A stretch of DNA of 64,000 bases from an uncultured Caldimonas sp. (GCF_946480305.1 NZ_CAMLJQ010000007.1:62001-126000), one strand, 5' to 3'; positions 29,778-39,893 are shown, counted from the stretch's first letter. A program made the numbers and translations. The notes: a model not told the origin generated them from the sequence alone.

Positions 29778-30629
29778 TCAGTTCGTCGTGAGGGTGGTTT
29801 CGAGCGCTTCCTCGCGCGTGAAGCGAAAGCGCGAGACGACCACGATCTGGTCGGCCTTGGCGCGCATGCCGGTCGTGAACGGGCCGAACGGGCCCGCGGC
29901 GCGCACGATCGCCATGGCCTGCCGGTCGAGCACGCGGGAGTTCGAGGGCTGGACGATCTCGGTGTCCACCACCCGGCCGAGCGCGTCGACGGTGACGATC
30001 ATCGTCAGCTCGCCGTAGAGCTTCTTGCCCTGGTACTCGGGGAAGTTGCGCGTGCCGCGGTCTTCGATCTTGCGGCGCAGCTGGTCGTAGTAGATCGCGT
30101 AGACCTCTTCGCGGGTGGCCGGGCTGATGTAGCGCCGCTTGGGGCGCGAGTTCTCTTCGTTGATGCGCTTTTCGATCTCGGCGAGCATGCGCAGCAACTG
30201 GCGTCGACGGTCTTCCTGCGCCCGCTCCTGCGGCGAGCCCTGGTCGCGACGCGGGTCGGGCGGGGGCAGTGCCGCCAGCTCGCGCTTGATCTGCGAGAGC
30301 ATGCGGTTCTGCTGCTCCTGCAGTGCCTCGATCTGCTTGCGCGTGTCTTCCATCGCGTCGCCCACGGCGATCAGCGCCGAGGGGGGCAGCGGCGATGTGG
30401 CCCGGCCCTTCTCGGCTTCGCCGCCGCCGGACAGGTTGGCCTGGGCGATGGCCTGCGCCTTGACCGGCGCCTCGTTGGAGCGGGCGTTGACGAGCACCAC
30501 CTCCAGCGGGGTGTCCTCGAACATGCGGTTGAACCCCTCCGGGTCGACGAAGCGCATGGTGAGCAGCACCGCATGCACGCCGATCGAGATGGCCAGCGCG
30601 ATGTGCAGCGTGGAGAAGTTCTTCAGCAT
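29778..30629 (-). CDS. TonB-like energy-transducing protein
   Basis: A 283-residue protein with a single N-terminal helix (about 7-27, IALAISIGVHAVLLTMRF) and a long charged helical region (about 90-165, rich in Q, E and R). A C-terminal TonB fold (about 190-275) contains LYGELTMIVTVDALGRVVDTEIVQPS. TonB couples the inner-membrane proton gradient to outer-membrane receptors, but no exbB or exbD lies nearby. The helical centre is unlike the Pro-rich stretch of classical TonB, so it may serve another transport or envelope system. It sits between rnb-like and aroE genes. Confidence 0.82.
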   Translation of the reverse strand: MLKNFSTLHIALAISIGVHAVLLTMRFVDPEGFNRMFEDTPLEVVLVNARSNEAPVKAQAIAQANLSGGGEAEKGRATSPLPPSALIAVGDAMEDTRKQIEALQEQQNRMLSQIKRELAALPPPDPRRDQGSPQERAQEDRRRQLLRMLAEIEKRINEENSRPKRRYISPATREEVYAIYYDQLRRKIEDRGTRNFPEYQGKKLYGELTMIVTVDALGRVVDTEIVQPSNSRVLDRQAMAIVRAAGPFGPFTTGMRAKADQIVVVSRFRFTREEALETTLTTN

Positions 30630-30635
30630 CCGTCG

Positions 30636-32684
30636 TCAGGCAGCGGGTGTTTCGGCGGCGGTATTGTCGCCTTCGCGCGGTTCGCTGTCGTCCACATCGA
30701 TGGCCAGCGCCAGTGGCCCGGCTGTGGATTCCGTCTCATCCGGCTCCTCTTCGACCACTTCGGCGGCCACCGGTTCGGCCTCCAGGCGCTCGATCACGCT
30801 GGCGTGCACGTCGAGCGTGAGTTCGTCCACGGAAGCGATCCGCACCTTCACGCGCACGCCACGCGCGAGGTTCTCGGCTCCGACGGCTCGCAGCACCAGC
30901 GGCAGCGTTTCGGCGCGCACCAGGCCTTCCTTCATGACCGCCGCGGTCAGCTCGGTGATCTGGTTCTGCTCCAGGTAGCGCAGCGTCCAGTAACGCTCGA
31001 TGCCGGACTGGAAGTCGTTGTAGGCCGAGTAGGCGGCGTCGAAGCCGGAGATCACGGAGAACAGCTCGGCGTCCTTCGGCTTGAACGGTGCGGCCAGCGC
31101 GGCGGTACGGCCATGCCGAGCGCAGGCGATGATCTGCCACTGGTTAACGAGGTCCACATAGCGGCGCAGCGGCGAGGTCGACCAGCTGTATTGCTTGACC
31201 CCCATCCCCGCGTGCGGCAACGGCTTGGTGCTCATGCGGACCTTCACGCCCGGCATCAGGCTCGCCTGGCTGCGGTAGATGGCCGGCACGCCCAGCTCGG
31301 CCATCCAGCCGCCCCAGGTGCTGTTCGCGAGGATCATGGCCTCGGCGACGATCAGGTCGAGCGGCTCGCCGCGCTTGCGCGTGCCGATCATCACCGTTTC
31401 GTGGCCGGTCGGTTCGCCGTCGCCGTTGCCTTCGAGCTTGAAGCTGTAGTCCGGCCGTGTGAAGTTCTCGGGCTTGCCGCGCACCACCTCGCGCTGGGCC
31501 TTCAGGTGTTTGGCCAGGCGGAACGCGAAGGCCAGCTCGGCAGGGAAGGGGTATGCCGCCGGGGCTGCGCCGGTGAGCGAGGCCTCGGTGATCACGCCGT
31601 CCAGCTTGTCGTGCCGCAGGTTGGCAGCGATCGGCACGCGCTCCAGCTTCGTTTCGCTGGCCTTCACTTCGAGCGTGGTTTCGTCGAGCGTGACGTAGAG
31701 CGACACGGCGGGGCAGTCGCGGCCTTCGCTGAGCGTGTAGGCCTGCACCACGTCATCCGGCAGCATCGTGATCTTGTAGCCTGGCATGTAGACCGTGGAG
31801 TAGCGCGTGCGGGCCACCTGGTCGAGCGGCGAGCCGGGGGCGATCGCCAGGCCCGGCGCGGCAATGTGGATGCCGAACACCACCGTGCCGCTGCCCAGGC
31901 CCTGCACCGACAGCGCGTCGTCGATCTCGGTGGTGGCCGAGTCGTCGATGCTGAAGGCTTGAACCGCGGCCACCGGCAGCTCGCCGGGCACCGGCGGCGC
32001 GGCCAGCGGCGGGAAGCCGTAGCCCTTCGGGAAGTGCTCGAACAGGAAGCGCCGCCAGTGGAACTGGTAGGGGCTGTCGATCGCGCCGGCGCGTTGCAGC
32101 AGATCGAGTGGCGCGGCATGTGCACGCTTGGCCGCTTCGACGACCGCCTTGTACTCAAGCCCGTTCTTGTCGGGCTTGAACAGGATGCGGTAGAGCTGCT
32201 CGCGGATCGGCTGCGGGCAGGTGCCCGAGGCCAGCTCGGCGGCCCAGGCGTCGATCTGCGCCTGCTGCTGCTTCTTGCGCTCGATGCCCAGCAGCGCGGC
32301 CTTGACGATCTCTTCCGGCGCTTTCTTGAAGCGGCCCTTGCCCACTCGGCGGAAGTAATGCGGCGCCTCGAACAGTCGCAGCAGCGCGGCGGCCTGCTGC
32401 ACCGGCGAGGCGCGGTCGTCGAAGTAGTCGCGCGCGATGTCGGCAAAGCCGAATTCCTCGGCGGGCGCGAACTCCCACGCGAGGTCGAGGTCGATCTCGG
32501 CGGCCAGCGGCTCGGCCTGGGCGAGCAGCTGCGCGGGTTGCGGCTGCTCGAACTTCAGCAGCACGTTGGCGGACTTGACCTTGACGCGCTTGCCGGAGTC
32601 CAGCTCGATCTGCATCGAGCTCTCGGCCTCGGACATCACGCGGCCGGCGAGGAATTTCCCGGCGTCTTCGAAGAGGGCAAACAT
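30636..32684 (-). CDS. RNB-domain exoribonuclease (RNase II/R family)
   Basis: A 682-residue 3'-5' exoribonuclease. The central RNB catalytic domain is recognised by AFSIDDSATTEIDDAL, with the metal-binding aspartates, and by a later segment with RRYVDLVNQWQI. A C-terminal S1-like OB region (HASVIERL and beyond) ends in an acidic tail. It is related to RNase II and VacB but shorter than RNase R and lacks its lysine-rich tail. RNA turnover or maturation is the likely role. It lies immediately upstream of the TonB-like and aroE genes. Confidence 0.88.
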   Translation of the reverse strand: MFALFEDAGKFLAGRVMSEAESSMQIELDSGKRVKVKSANVLLKFEQPQPAQLLAQAEPLAAEIDLDLAWEFAPAEEFGFADIARDYFDDRASPVQQAAALLRLFEAPHYFRRVGKGRFKKAPEEIVKAALLGIERKKQQQAQIDAWAAELASGTCPQPIREQLYRILFKPDKNGLEYKAVVEAAKRAHAAPLDLLQRAGAIDSPYQFHWRRFLFEHFPKGYGFPPLAAPPVPGELPVAAVQAFSIDDSATTEIDDALSVQGLGSGTVVFGIHIAAPGLAIAPGSPLDQVARTRYSTVYMPGYKITMLPDDVVQAYTLSEGRDCPAVSLYVTLDETTLEVKASETKLERVPIAANLRHDKLDGVITEASLTGAAPAAYPFPAELAFAFRLAKHLKAQREVVRGKPENFTRPDYSFKLEGNGDGEPTGHETVMIGTRKRGEPLDLIVAEAMILANSTWGGWMAELGVPAIYRSQASLMPGVKVRMSTKPLPHAGMGVKQYSWSTSPLRRYVDLVNQWQIIACARHGRTAALAAPFKPKDAELFSVISGFDAAYSAYNDFQSGIERYWTLRYLEQNQITELTAAVMKEGLVRAETLPLVLRAVGAENLARGVRVKVRIASVDELTLDVHASVIERLEAEPVAAEVVEEEPDETESTAGPLALAIDVDDSEPREGDNTAAETPAA

Positions 32685-32757
32685 GGGCGGGATTGTCGCC
32701 TGTCTTGGCGACCGGCCCGCGTCGAAGTCCGTGCCTGCAGGTGAAGTTTGCGCGGGC

Positions 32758-33348
32758 CTACCGGCCCTCGAGGAAGTCGAACACCGCGCCCAGGTGGTCT
32801 TCGAAGTCCGACAGCGCGTGATCGCCGCCTTCCAGCAGCCGGATCCGGGCGCCCTCGTAGCGGACGGTCATCTCGCGCCAGTCCAGCACCTCGTCGCCCT
32901 TGGCGATCACGGCGAAATACCGCTGCGGCCGGGTCAGCGACCGGGGGGCCATCGCGCGCAGCTCGTCGACGTATTCCGGGCGGAAGTAGAAGCGCTCGTC
33001 CGTGTGCCAGGCCTCGATCTCGCCGATGTAACGCGCCAGGTCGCGCGCGGGGTCGACCGCCGGGTTGAGCAGCACGGCCGGGCAGCCCACGCGCTCGGCC
33101 ACCACCGTGGCATAGAAGCCGCCGAGCGAGCTGCCGATCACGGCCATGCGGTCTGCGGGCCAGCCCGAAATGCCGTCGAGCACGTGGCGCATGGCCTCGG
33201 CCGGCGAGGGCGCCAGTTGGGGGCACCACCATTCCAGCGCCCGGCCCTGCGCGCGCAGGTGCTCCACGTGACGCGCCACGCGCTGCGCCTTGGCCGACAG
33301 CGGCGACGAACGGAAGCCATGGAGGTACAGCAGGTGGGAGAAAGTCAC
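32758..33348 (-). CDS. YqiA/YcfP-type alpha/beta hydrolase
   Basis: A 196-residue esterase-like protein of the YqiA (UPF0227) family. The oxyanion motif LLYLHGFRSSP, the nucleophile elbow IGSSLGG and the C-terminal GGDHALSDFED with catalytic His are all present. The GTG start gives a protein that begins VTFSHLLYLHG, just ahead of the first strand, as in the family; the open frame extends much further upstream but only as antisense of the metalloprotease gene. Natural substrate is unknown. Confidence 0.85.
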   Translation of the reverse strand: MTFSHLLYLHGFRSSPLSAKAQRVARHVEHLRAQGRALEWWCPQLAPSPAEAMRHVLDGISGWPADRMAVIGSSLGGFYATVVAERVGCPAVLLNPAVDPARDLARYIGEIEAWHTDERFYFRPEYVDELRAMAPRSLTRPQRYFAVIAKGDEVLDWREMTVRYEGARIRLLEGGDHALSDFEDHLGAVFDFLEGR

Positions 33349-33549
33349 GGCTGTCGGCGCAAGGGTGGAACAAAGGGCAGAAGCAGGCAGTCTAGCGGGC
33401 TTGCGAATCGTGGCGGAACGCACGCACCGGGCGGGCACAAGCCGGTGCCCTTGGATGAGGGGCCTGCAAAGGCGGTGTCGCTTCCTATACTGATTCGAGC
33501 TTGGCGGCGGAGCATGGCGTCGCGTGAGTAGTACGGCGAAGGATCTGTA

Positions 33550-36255
33550 GTGAAAGTGTTCTGGACGCGTTGGCATGCCCTCGGGGGGCTCGTGACTTCC
33601 TTCACGCTCGGCGGTTGCGCAACGATGATGTTTCCGTCCAGCGAGCCGGCCCCGTCCAAGGTGCACCCGGCTGCACCGGCCGAAGCCGGCGGTGCTGCCG
33701 CCCGCCCCGCGGCAGCGGCCCCCGCTGCGGCGCGTTCGGATTCGTCGCTGCGACCCTTTGCCGACGTGATCAGGGGCGCGACGGAATCCCCGGGGTTCTT
33801 CCCGCTGTGGCGCAAGGACGAGCGGGTGTGGATCGAGGTGCCGCTGGCACGGCTGGACCAGCCCTTCCTGCTGTCGATCAACGTGCACAGTTCCGTGGGC
33901 GAGCGCGGCCTCTACGCCAGCCAGATGGACAACAGCTGGGTGGTCAGCTTCCGGCGCGTCGGCAACCAGATGCAGCTGATCGCCCGCAACCTGGCCTACC
34001 GGGCCGAGGGCAATGCCCCCCTCCAGCAGGCGCTGGCGCAAGCCTTTTCCGACAGCCTGCTCGGCTCCACGCCGGTGATCAGCGCGGAGCACCCGGAGCG
34101 GCAATCGGTGCTGATCGACGCGGGCTTCCTGTTGGGCGATATTGCCGGCTACTCGACCCGCATCGAGGCCGCCTTCCGCCTGCCCTACAGCTTCGACCGC
34201 ACCAATTCGTTCTTCGAGCAGTCGTGGGCGAGTGCCGACATGAGCACGCTGAACGTGCGCATGCATTTCTCGACCCCTCGCATCCCGGCGGCCGTGCACA
34301 ACGGCACCGGCCCGGCGAGCCCGCCGTCGACCACGCCCGACCCGCGCAGCTTCTTCGTGGGCTTCGTCTACAACTTCACCAAGCTGCCCGACGAGCCGAT
34401 GCGCCCGCGTCGGGCCGACCCGCGACTGGGTCACTTCACCGATGCGCACACCGACCTGTCGACCGACCTGAAGACCAACCCGCGGGTGCACTACATCAAC
34501 CGCTGGCGGCTGGAGAAGAAGGACGCCTCCGCTGCGCTGTCGGAGCCGAAGGAGCCGATCGTCTTCTGGCTCGACAAGAACATCCCGCAGCGCTATCGGG
34601 CGTCCGTCGAGGCTGGCGTGCTCGAATGGAACAAGGCGTTCGAGCGCATCGGCTTCAAGAACGCGATCGTCGTGCGCCAGCAGCCCGACGACGCCACCTG
34701 GGACACGCTCGACTCGCGCCATGCGTCGATCCGCTGGTACGTGGGGGCCGATGCCGGCTTTGCCCGCGGGCCGCACCATTCCGACCCGCGCACCGGTGAA
34801 ATCCTCGACGCCGACATCTCGATGGCCGACGTGTTCACGCGCAGCTCACGCCGCTTCTTCGTTGAAGAGACGGGCATGAGTTCGCAGGACAAGCTGGCGC
34901 AGGTCACGGCCGCCTGGCGCAACGGGGGCGACCGCTACGAACCCTGCCACTACGCAATGGAGGCGGCGGCCGAGATGGACTTCGTGCTCGACACGCTCGA
35001 AGAGCGCGGTGAGTTCGATGCCGACGGCCCCGAGGCCGAGGCCTTCGTGCAATCGGTCATCAAGGACACCGTGATGCACGAGGTGGGCCACACCCTGGGC
35101 CTCAAGCACAACTTCAAAGGCTCGTCGGTGGTCAAGCGCGGGCTGCTGTCGGACAGCGCCTATACGCAGGCCAACGGCATCTCGGGCTCCGTGATGGACT
35201 ACAACGCCTTCAACCTGGCGTTGAAGGGCGAGCGCCAGGGCGCCTACAACAACGCCACGCTCGGCCCCTATGACTACTGGGCCATCGAATACGCCTACAA
35301 GCCGATCGAGCCCGAGAAGGAACCGACGGAGCTGGCGCGCATTGCCGCGCGCAGCGTCGAGCCGCAGCTTGCGTATGCAGACGACTACGACGCCGGCGGC
35401 TTTGGCGGCTTCGAAGGCATCGATCCGTATGCCAACCGCTTCGACCTGAGCGACGACCCGCTCGCCTATGCCGACAAGCGCATGAAGCTCTCGCAGGAGC
35501 TGTGGCAGCGCGTGCAGGTGCGCGAGCCGCAGTACGGTGACGATCCGGTCCGCCAGCGCCGCCTGCTACTCACCGGCTTTCGCCAGCTCGGTCGCACGGC
35601 CGAACTCGCCAGCAAGTTCGTCGGTGGCATGGTGCAGGTGCGCGACCTGCCGGGCACCAGCACCCGGCGCACCTACACGCCGGTGGAGCCGGCCAAGCAA
35701 CGCGAGGCACTGCAACTGCTGGCGCGCGGCCTGTTCAGCACCGACAGCTTCCGCTTCCGCCCCGAGTTCCTGAGCAGCCTGCCACCCGACTACCTGGACC
35801 GCAGCGCGGTGGGCCCCGTCAGCGTGCCCGATGCCGTGCTCAACGCACAGACCTCCGCGCTCGACCGCTTGCTGAGCGGCGGGGTGGCGACGCGCCTGCT
35901 CGACCTGCCGAATTACCTGGGGCCCAAGGCGACGCAGATCATCTCGCTGCAGGAGGTGTACCGCACCGTGCAGGACTCGGTGTGGAGCGAGTTGAAGGCC
36001 GGCACCGAAATCGACCGCCTGCGCCGCAACCTGCAGCGCGAGCACCTGAAACGCGTGACGACGCTGCTGACCCGCGGCTCCGGCAACCTGCCGCCCGATG
36101 CATTGAGCCTGATGCGCTACAACGCGACGCAATTGCAGGCGCAGCTGCAGAAGGCCGCGGCCAACCGCCGCCTCTCGATCGAGACGCAGGCGCACCTGCA
36201 GGACAGCGCGGCGCTGCTGGGCGAGGCGCTGAAGGCTTCGATGACCCGAAGCTGA
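33550..36255 (+). CDS. Zinc-dependent metalloprotease lipoprotein (DUF5117/DUF4953 type)
   Basis: A 901-residue lipoprotein. The N-terminal signal ends in the lipobox LGGC with Cys23, followed by a Pro/Ala linker. A DUF5117-like domain (about 120-270) precedes the metzincin-type zinc site HEVGHTLGLKHNF, with ligands His510, His514 and His520. A downstream SVMDYN Met-turn follows. The long C-terminal helical part resembles DUF4953. Outer-membrane or periplasmic location is inferred; substrates are unknown. A TATACT -10-like element at 33486-33491 lies upstream with no good -35. It converges on mpl. Confidence 0.85.
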   Translation: MKVFWTRWHALGGLVTSFTLGGCATMMFPSSEPAPSKVHPAAPAEAGGAAARPAAAAPAAARSDSSLRPFADVIRGATESPGFFPLWRKDERVWIEVPLARLDQPFLLSINVHSSVGERGLYASQMDNSWVVSFRRVGNQMQLIARNLAYRAEGNAPLQQALAQAFSDSLLGSTPVISAEHPERQSVLIDAGFLLGDIAGYSTRIEAAFRLPYSFDRTNSFFEQSWASADMSTLNVRMHFSTPRIPAAVHNGTGPASPPSTTPDPRSFFVGFVYNFTKLPDEPMRPRRADPRLGHFTDAHTDLSTDLKTNPRVHYINRWRLEKKDASAALSEPKEPIVFWLDKNIPQRYRASVEAGVLEWNKAFERIGFKNAIVVRQQPDDATWDTLDSRHASIRWYVGADAGFARGPHHSDPRTGEILDADISMADVFTRSSRRFFVEETGMSSQDKLAQVTAAWRNGGDRYEPCHYAMEAAAEMDFVLDTLEERGEFDADGPEAEAFVQSVIKDTVMHEVGHTLGLKHNFKGSSVVKRGLLSDSAYTQANGISGSVMDYNAFNLALKGERQGAYNNATLGPYDYWAIEYAYKPIEPEKEPTELARIAARSVEPQLAYADDYDAGGFGGFEGIDPYANRFDLSDDPLAYADKRMKLSQELWQRVQVREPQYGDDPVRQRRLLLTGFRQLGRTAELASKFVGGMVQVRDLPGTSTRRTYTPVEPAKQREALQLLARGLFSTDSFRFRPEFLSSLPPDYLDRSAVGPVSVPDAVLNAQTSALDRLLSGGVATRLLDLPNYLGPKATQIISLQEVYRTVQDSVWSELKAGTEIDRLRRNLQREHLKRVTTLLTRGSGNLPPDALSLMRYNATQLQAQLQKAAANRRLSIETQAHLQDSAALLGEALKASMTRS

Positions 36256-36276
36256 GCGGGACCGCCTCGCCGACGC

Positions 36277-37617
36277 TTACCGGGCGAGGGCGGCGAGCAG
36301 CTTGGCGTGGATGCCGCCGAAGCTGCCGTTGCTCATGCACAGGATGTGATCGCCTGGGCGCACCGCGGCCACGATGCGCTCGACCAGCGCGTCCACCGTT
36401 CCTTCGACATGGGCACGATCGCCCATCGGCGCAAGCGCCTCGTTGGCATCCCAATCGAGGCCGCCGCTGTGGCAGAACGCCAGGTCGGCCTGCTCGAGCG
36501 ACCATGGCAGCTGCGACTTCATCGTGCCGAGCTTCATCGTGTTCGAGCGCGGCTCGAACGCGGCCAGGATGCGTTGCGAGCCCACCTTGCGGCGCAGCCC
36601 GTCGACGGTGGTGCGGATCGCGGTGGGGTGGTGGGCAAAGTCGTCGTAGACCTTCACGCCGTTCGCCTCGCCGCGTAGCTCCATCCGGCGCTTGACGTTG
36701 CGGAACTCGGCCAGTGCACGCGCCGCATCCGCGGGCTGTACGCCGACGTGCTCTGCCGCGGCAATGGCAGCCAGTGCGTTCAACTGGTTGTGTTCGCCGA
36801 GCAGTTGCCATTCGACGCGGGCAAGCTTTTCGCCGGACTTCAACACGTCGAACGCGTGCGGTTCGCCCTGGGCGGCCCATCCAGCTGCTGAACCGAAGTC
36901 CACCTGCTCGCTCCAGCAACCCCGGGCTATCACGCGTTGCAGCGATTCCTCACGGCCGTTGACGACGAGACGGCCCGAGCGCGGCACCGTGCGCACGAGG
37001 TGGTGGAACTGCTTCTCGATGGCCGCGAGGTTCTCGAAGATGTCCGCGTGGTCGAACTCGAGGTTGTTCAGCACGGCTGTGCGGGGCCGGTAGTGCACGA
37101 ACTTGCTGCGCTTGTCGAAGAAGGCGGTGTCGTATTCGTCGGCTTCGATCACGAAGGTGTTGCCTCCGCCCAAGCGGGCGGAAACGCCGAAGTTCTCCGG
37201 CACGCCGCCGACCAGGAAGCCGGGTTGCAGACCCGCGTGCTCCAGCACCCAGGCGAGCATGGAGGTGGTGGTCGTCTTGCCATGGGTGCCGGCAACGGCC
37301 AGCACGTGGCGGCCCTGCAGCACGTTCTCGGCGAGCCACTGCGGGCCGCTGATGTAGGGCAGTCCGGCGTCGAGGATGGCTTCCATCAGCGGGTTGCCGC
37401 GCGAGACGACGTTGCCGACCACCCAGACGTCAGGCTTCAGTTCGAGCTGGTCGGTGGTGTAGCCCTCGATCAGCTCGATGCCGAGCGCGCGCAGCTGGTC
37501 GCTCATCGGCGGGTAGACGCCGGCGTCGCAGCCGGTCACGCGATGGCCGGCCTCGCGGGCGAGCGCGGCGATGCCACCCATGAACGTGCCGCAGATGCCG
37601 AGGATGTGGAGATGCAT
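36277..37617 (-). CDS. mpl: UDP-MurNAc:L-Ala-gamma-D-Glu-meso-DAP ligase Mpl
   Basis: Mpl attaches recovered murein tripeptide to UDP-MurNAc in cell-wall recycling, so it works in the same pathway as AmpD earlier in the window. The 446-residue protein starts MHLHILGICGTFMGG (Rossmann-like) and has the Mur-ligase P-loop VAGTHGKTTTTSML, the EADEYDTAFFDKRSKF motif, and the ALAAIAAAEHVG and DDFAHHPTAIRTT motifs. Length and motif set distinguish it from MurC. It lies downstream of hemL on the minus strand. Confidence 0.95.
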   Translation of the reverse strand: MHLHILGICGTFMGGIAALAREAGHRVTGCDAGVYPPMSDQLRALGIELIEGYTTDQLELKPDVWVVGNVVSRGNPLMEAILDAGLPYISGPQWLAENVLQGRHVLAVAGTHGKTTTTSMLAWVLEHAGLQPGFLVGGVPENFGVSARLGGGNTFVIEADEYDTAFFDKRSKFVHYRPRTAVLNNLEFDHADIFENLAAIEKQFHHLVRTVPRSGRLVVNGREESLQRVIARGCWSEQVDFGSAAGWAAQGEPHAFDVLKSGEKLARVEWQLLGEHNQLNALAAIAAAEHVGVQPADAARALAEFRNVKRRMELRGEANGVKVYDDFAHHPTAIRTTVDGLRRKVGSQRILAAFEPRSNTMKLGTMKSQLPWSLEQADLAFCHSGGLDWDANEALAPMGDRAHVEGTVDALVERIVAAVRPGDHILCMSNGSFGGIHAKLLAALAR

Positions 37618-37634
37618 CGGAATTCCAGATGAAC

Positions 37635-37657
37635 ACGGCCGCGCTGTCCGCGGCCGT
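37635..37657 (-). terminator. Hairpin between hemL and mpl
   Basis: A 9-bp perfect stem ACGGCCGCG/CGCGGCCGT encloses a 5-nt loop, six bases after the hemL stop on the minus strand. No T run follows, so it is at best a weak or Rho-assisted terminator, or an RNA-stability element. Confidence 0.35.
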
Positions 37658-37662
37658 TTGAA

Positions 37663-38949
37663 CTATCGCAGCGCCTCGCGGGCGGCCTGCACGGTCGCGT
37701 CGACGTCGGCTGCGGTGTGGGCGGCGCTGACGAAGCCCGCCTCGTACAACGCCGGCGCCAGGTAGACGCCGCGCTCGAGCATGCCGTGGAAGAAGCGGTT
37801 GAAGCGCTCCTTGTCGGTTGCCATCACCTGTTGGTAGTGCTGGGGCAGCGCGTCGAAGAAGAAAAAGCCGAACATGCCGCCTTCGCTGTCGACCGAGAAC
37901 GCGAGGCCTGCATCGCGCGCCGCCTGCGCCAGTCCGGCCGTGAGGGTGCGCGTACGCTCGGCCAGTGTCTCGAAGAAACCGGGCTTCTGGATTTCCTTCA
38001 GCGTGGCGAGCCCGCAGGCGGTGGCCACCGGGTTGCCCGACAGCGTGCCGGCCTGGTAGACCGGCCCGGTGGGCGCCAGTTGCTGCATCACGCTGCGCGG
38101 GCCGCCGAAGGCCGCCAGCGGCATGCCGCCGCCGATGACCTTGCCGAACACGCTGAGGTCGGGCCGGAAGCCGGGGATCAGCTTCGCGTACAGGCCCTGC
38201 GCGCTGTGCAGGCCGACGCGAAAACCGGTCATCACCTCGTCGAGCACCAGCAGGGCACCGTGCTGCGTGCACAGCTCGCGCAGGCGGGTCATGAAGGGCA
38301 CGCTCGCGCGCACGAAGTTCATGTTGCCGGCGATCGGCTCGATCATCACGCAGGCCAAGTCGCTGCCGTGCAGGGCAAAGGCTTCTTCGAGTTGCTCGAC
38401 GTTGTTGTATTCCAGGACCAGCGTGTGCTGCACCACCTCGGGTGGCACGCCGGCGCTGGTCGGGTTGCCGAAGGTGGCAAGGCCGGAGCCGGCCTTCACC
38501 AGCAGGGCATCGGCATGGCCGTGGTAGCAGCCTTCGAACTTGATCAACTTGGCGCGTCCGGTGGCGCCGCGTGCGAGGCGGATCGCGCTCATCGCGGCTT
38601 CGGTGCCGGAGCTGACCAGGCGCACCTGCTCCATCGACGGCACCAGCTTCAGGATTTCCTCGGCCAGTTCGATCTCGCGCTCGGTCGGCGCGCCGAACGA
38701 AAAGCCGTCGGCTGCCGCCTTCTGCACCGCCTCCAGCACCGCCGGGTGGCCGTGCCCCAGGATCATCGGCCCCCAGGAGCCGATGTAGTCGATATAGCGC
38801 CTGCCTTCAGCATCGAAGATGTAGGCGCCTTCGGCGCGCTGGATGAAGCGCGGCGTGCCGCCCACGGCGCGGAAAGCACGCACGGGAGAGTTCACGCCGC
38901 CCGGGATCACGCGCTGGGCGCGCTCGAACAGGGCTGCGTTAGTGGACAT
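37663..38949 (-). CDS. hemL: Glutamate-1-semialdehyde 2,1-aminomutase HemL
   Basis: HemL converts glutamate 1-semialdehyde to 5-aminolevulinate in the C5 haem pathway, using PLP. The 428-residue protein starts [20 protein letters not shown] and has the [18 protein letters not shown] segment, [27 protein letters not shown] and the PLP-lysine region [16 protein letters not shown]. An upstream in-frame ATG at 39132 was rejected because it lies within the thiD-like gene. Its start overlaps that gene's stop by 11 bases. Confidence 0.96.
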   Translation of the reverse strand: MSTNAALFERAQRVIPGGVNSPVRAFRAVGGTPRFIQRAEGAYIFDAEGRRYIDYIGSWGPMILGHGHPAVLEAVQKAAADGFSFGAPTEREIELAEEILKLVPSMEQVRLVSSGTEAAMSAIRLARGATGRAKLIKFEGCYHGHADALLVKAGSGLATFGNPTSAGVPPEVVQHTLVLEYNNVEQLEEAFALHGSDLACVMIEPIAGNMNFVRASVPFMTRLRELCTQHGALLVLDEVMTGFRVGLHSAQGLYAKLIPGFRPDLSVFGKVIGGGMPLAAFGGPRSVMQQLAPTGPVYQAGTLSGNPVATACGLATLKEIQKPGFFETLAERTRTLTAGLAQAARDAGLAFSVDSEGGMFGFFFFDALPQHYQQVMATDKERFNRFFHGMLERGVYLAPALYEAGFVSAAHTAADVDATVQAAREALR

Positions 38950-39859
38950 GTCGGGGGTCTTGAGGGGTCTCGATGTCGGGGCCGCCTTGTGCGCCCTCTT
39001 CCTCGCCGGGCGGTTGGGCCCAGAAGAAGCGGTCGGGCACCACCGAGCCCATGCCGGGCCGGAAGCCCGCGTCGAGCGACTGGTCGAGGAAGGCCAGCGC
39101 CTCCGAAGCCGCGAGATGCAGCTCGGCGCCATTGGCCAGCATGGCCGCCAGCGCTGCGGAAAGCGTTTCGCCCGCGCCGATGAACGAGGTGTCGAAGCGC
39201 TCGAACTTCTCGCCGGTGATCGCGCCTTCCGGCGAGGCGAGCACGTTGTCGATGAAATGGTCGGGCAACTGCACGCCGGTCACGAGCACGAAACGCGTGC
39301 CATGCTCGGCGGCGGCGTTCGCCAGCTCGCGCGGCGAGGCCGGGCGGTCGGCATCCCACTCGGGCAGCAGGAAGTCGGTGAGGGTCTTGTGATTGCCGAC
39401 CAGCACTTCCGTCTGAGGAAGCACCAACTCACGAAAGGCCTCGTGATAGGCCTCGTGGTCGGCTTCTTCCATCCAGCCGAGGTTGGGAATGTGCGAGACC
39501 AGCGGCACGTCAGGGTAGTCGCTCAGCACCTCGGCGACGGCGCTGACGCCCTCGGCGCTGCCGAGGAAGCCGACCTTCCAGGCCGAGATGGCGGCGTCTT
39601 CGAGGATGCTGCGGGCCTGCTCGACGATCGCTTCCTCGTCGATGTTGTGGTGGTCGAAGACCTCCGCGGTGTCGCGCATCAGCACGGCGGTGACGATGGG
39701 CAGCGGGTGGGCGCCCATGGCGGACATCGTCGCCACGTCGCCACCCAGCCCGCCGGCACCGCTCGGGTCGTTGGCGTTGAAGGTCATGACGCAAGGCGGA
39801 CCGGTCATGTCCTGCGAGGGCTCTTGCGGGGATTCTTGGAGATCTGATTCAGTGGTCAT
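38939..39859 (-). CDS. thiD: ThiD-like hydroxymethylpyrimidine kinase family protein with altered active site
   Basis: A 306-residue ribokinase-fold protein. The family normally phosphorylates hydroxymethylpyrimidine and its phosphate in thiamine synthesis. It keeps the N-terminal [19 protein letters not shown] motif and the later VLVTG strand. The anion-hole loop, GTGC in ThiD with catalytic Cys, reads GAGE here (228-231), placing Glu231 where ThiD has Cys and pyridoxal or PfkB kinases have Asp. A C-terminal extension ([16 protein letters not shown]) is typical of the Burkholderiales version. The real substrate could be a pyrimidine or a B6 vitamer. Confidence 0.75.
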   Translation of the reverse strand: MTTESDLQESPQEPSQDMTGPPCVMTFNANDPSGAGGLGGDVATMSAMGAHPLPIVTAVLMRDTAEVFDHHNIDEEAIVEQARSILEDAAISAWKVGFLGSAEGVSAVAEVLSDYPDVPLVSHIPNLGWMEEADHEAYHEAFRELVLPQTEVLVGNHKTLTDFLLPEWDADRPASPRELANAAAEHGTRFVLVTGVQLPDHFIDNVLASPEGAITGEKFERFDTSFIGAGETLSAALAAMLANGAELHLAASEALAFLDQSLDAGFRPGMGSVVPDRFFWAQPPGEEEGAQGGPDIETPQDPRHVH

Positions 39860-39893
39860 GGAAAGCCGTTCGGCAGGTGGGCGCCGTTACAAA

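Noticed and set aside
29769..32744. A 991-codon plus-strand open frame opposite the TonB-like and RNB genes
   Set aside because: Composition is of the antisense type (Arg/His/Val/Leu/Gln) and it spans two real genes in the other direction.
36262..36292. Imperfect GC hairpin between the metalloprotease and mpl genes
   Set aside because: The stem has a bulge, lies partly in mpl coding sequence and has no T run, so it was not called a terminator.
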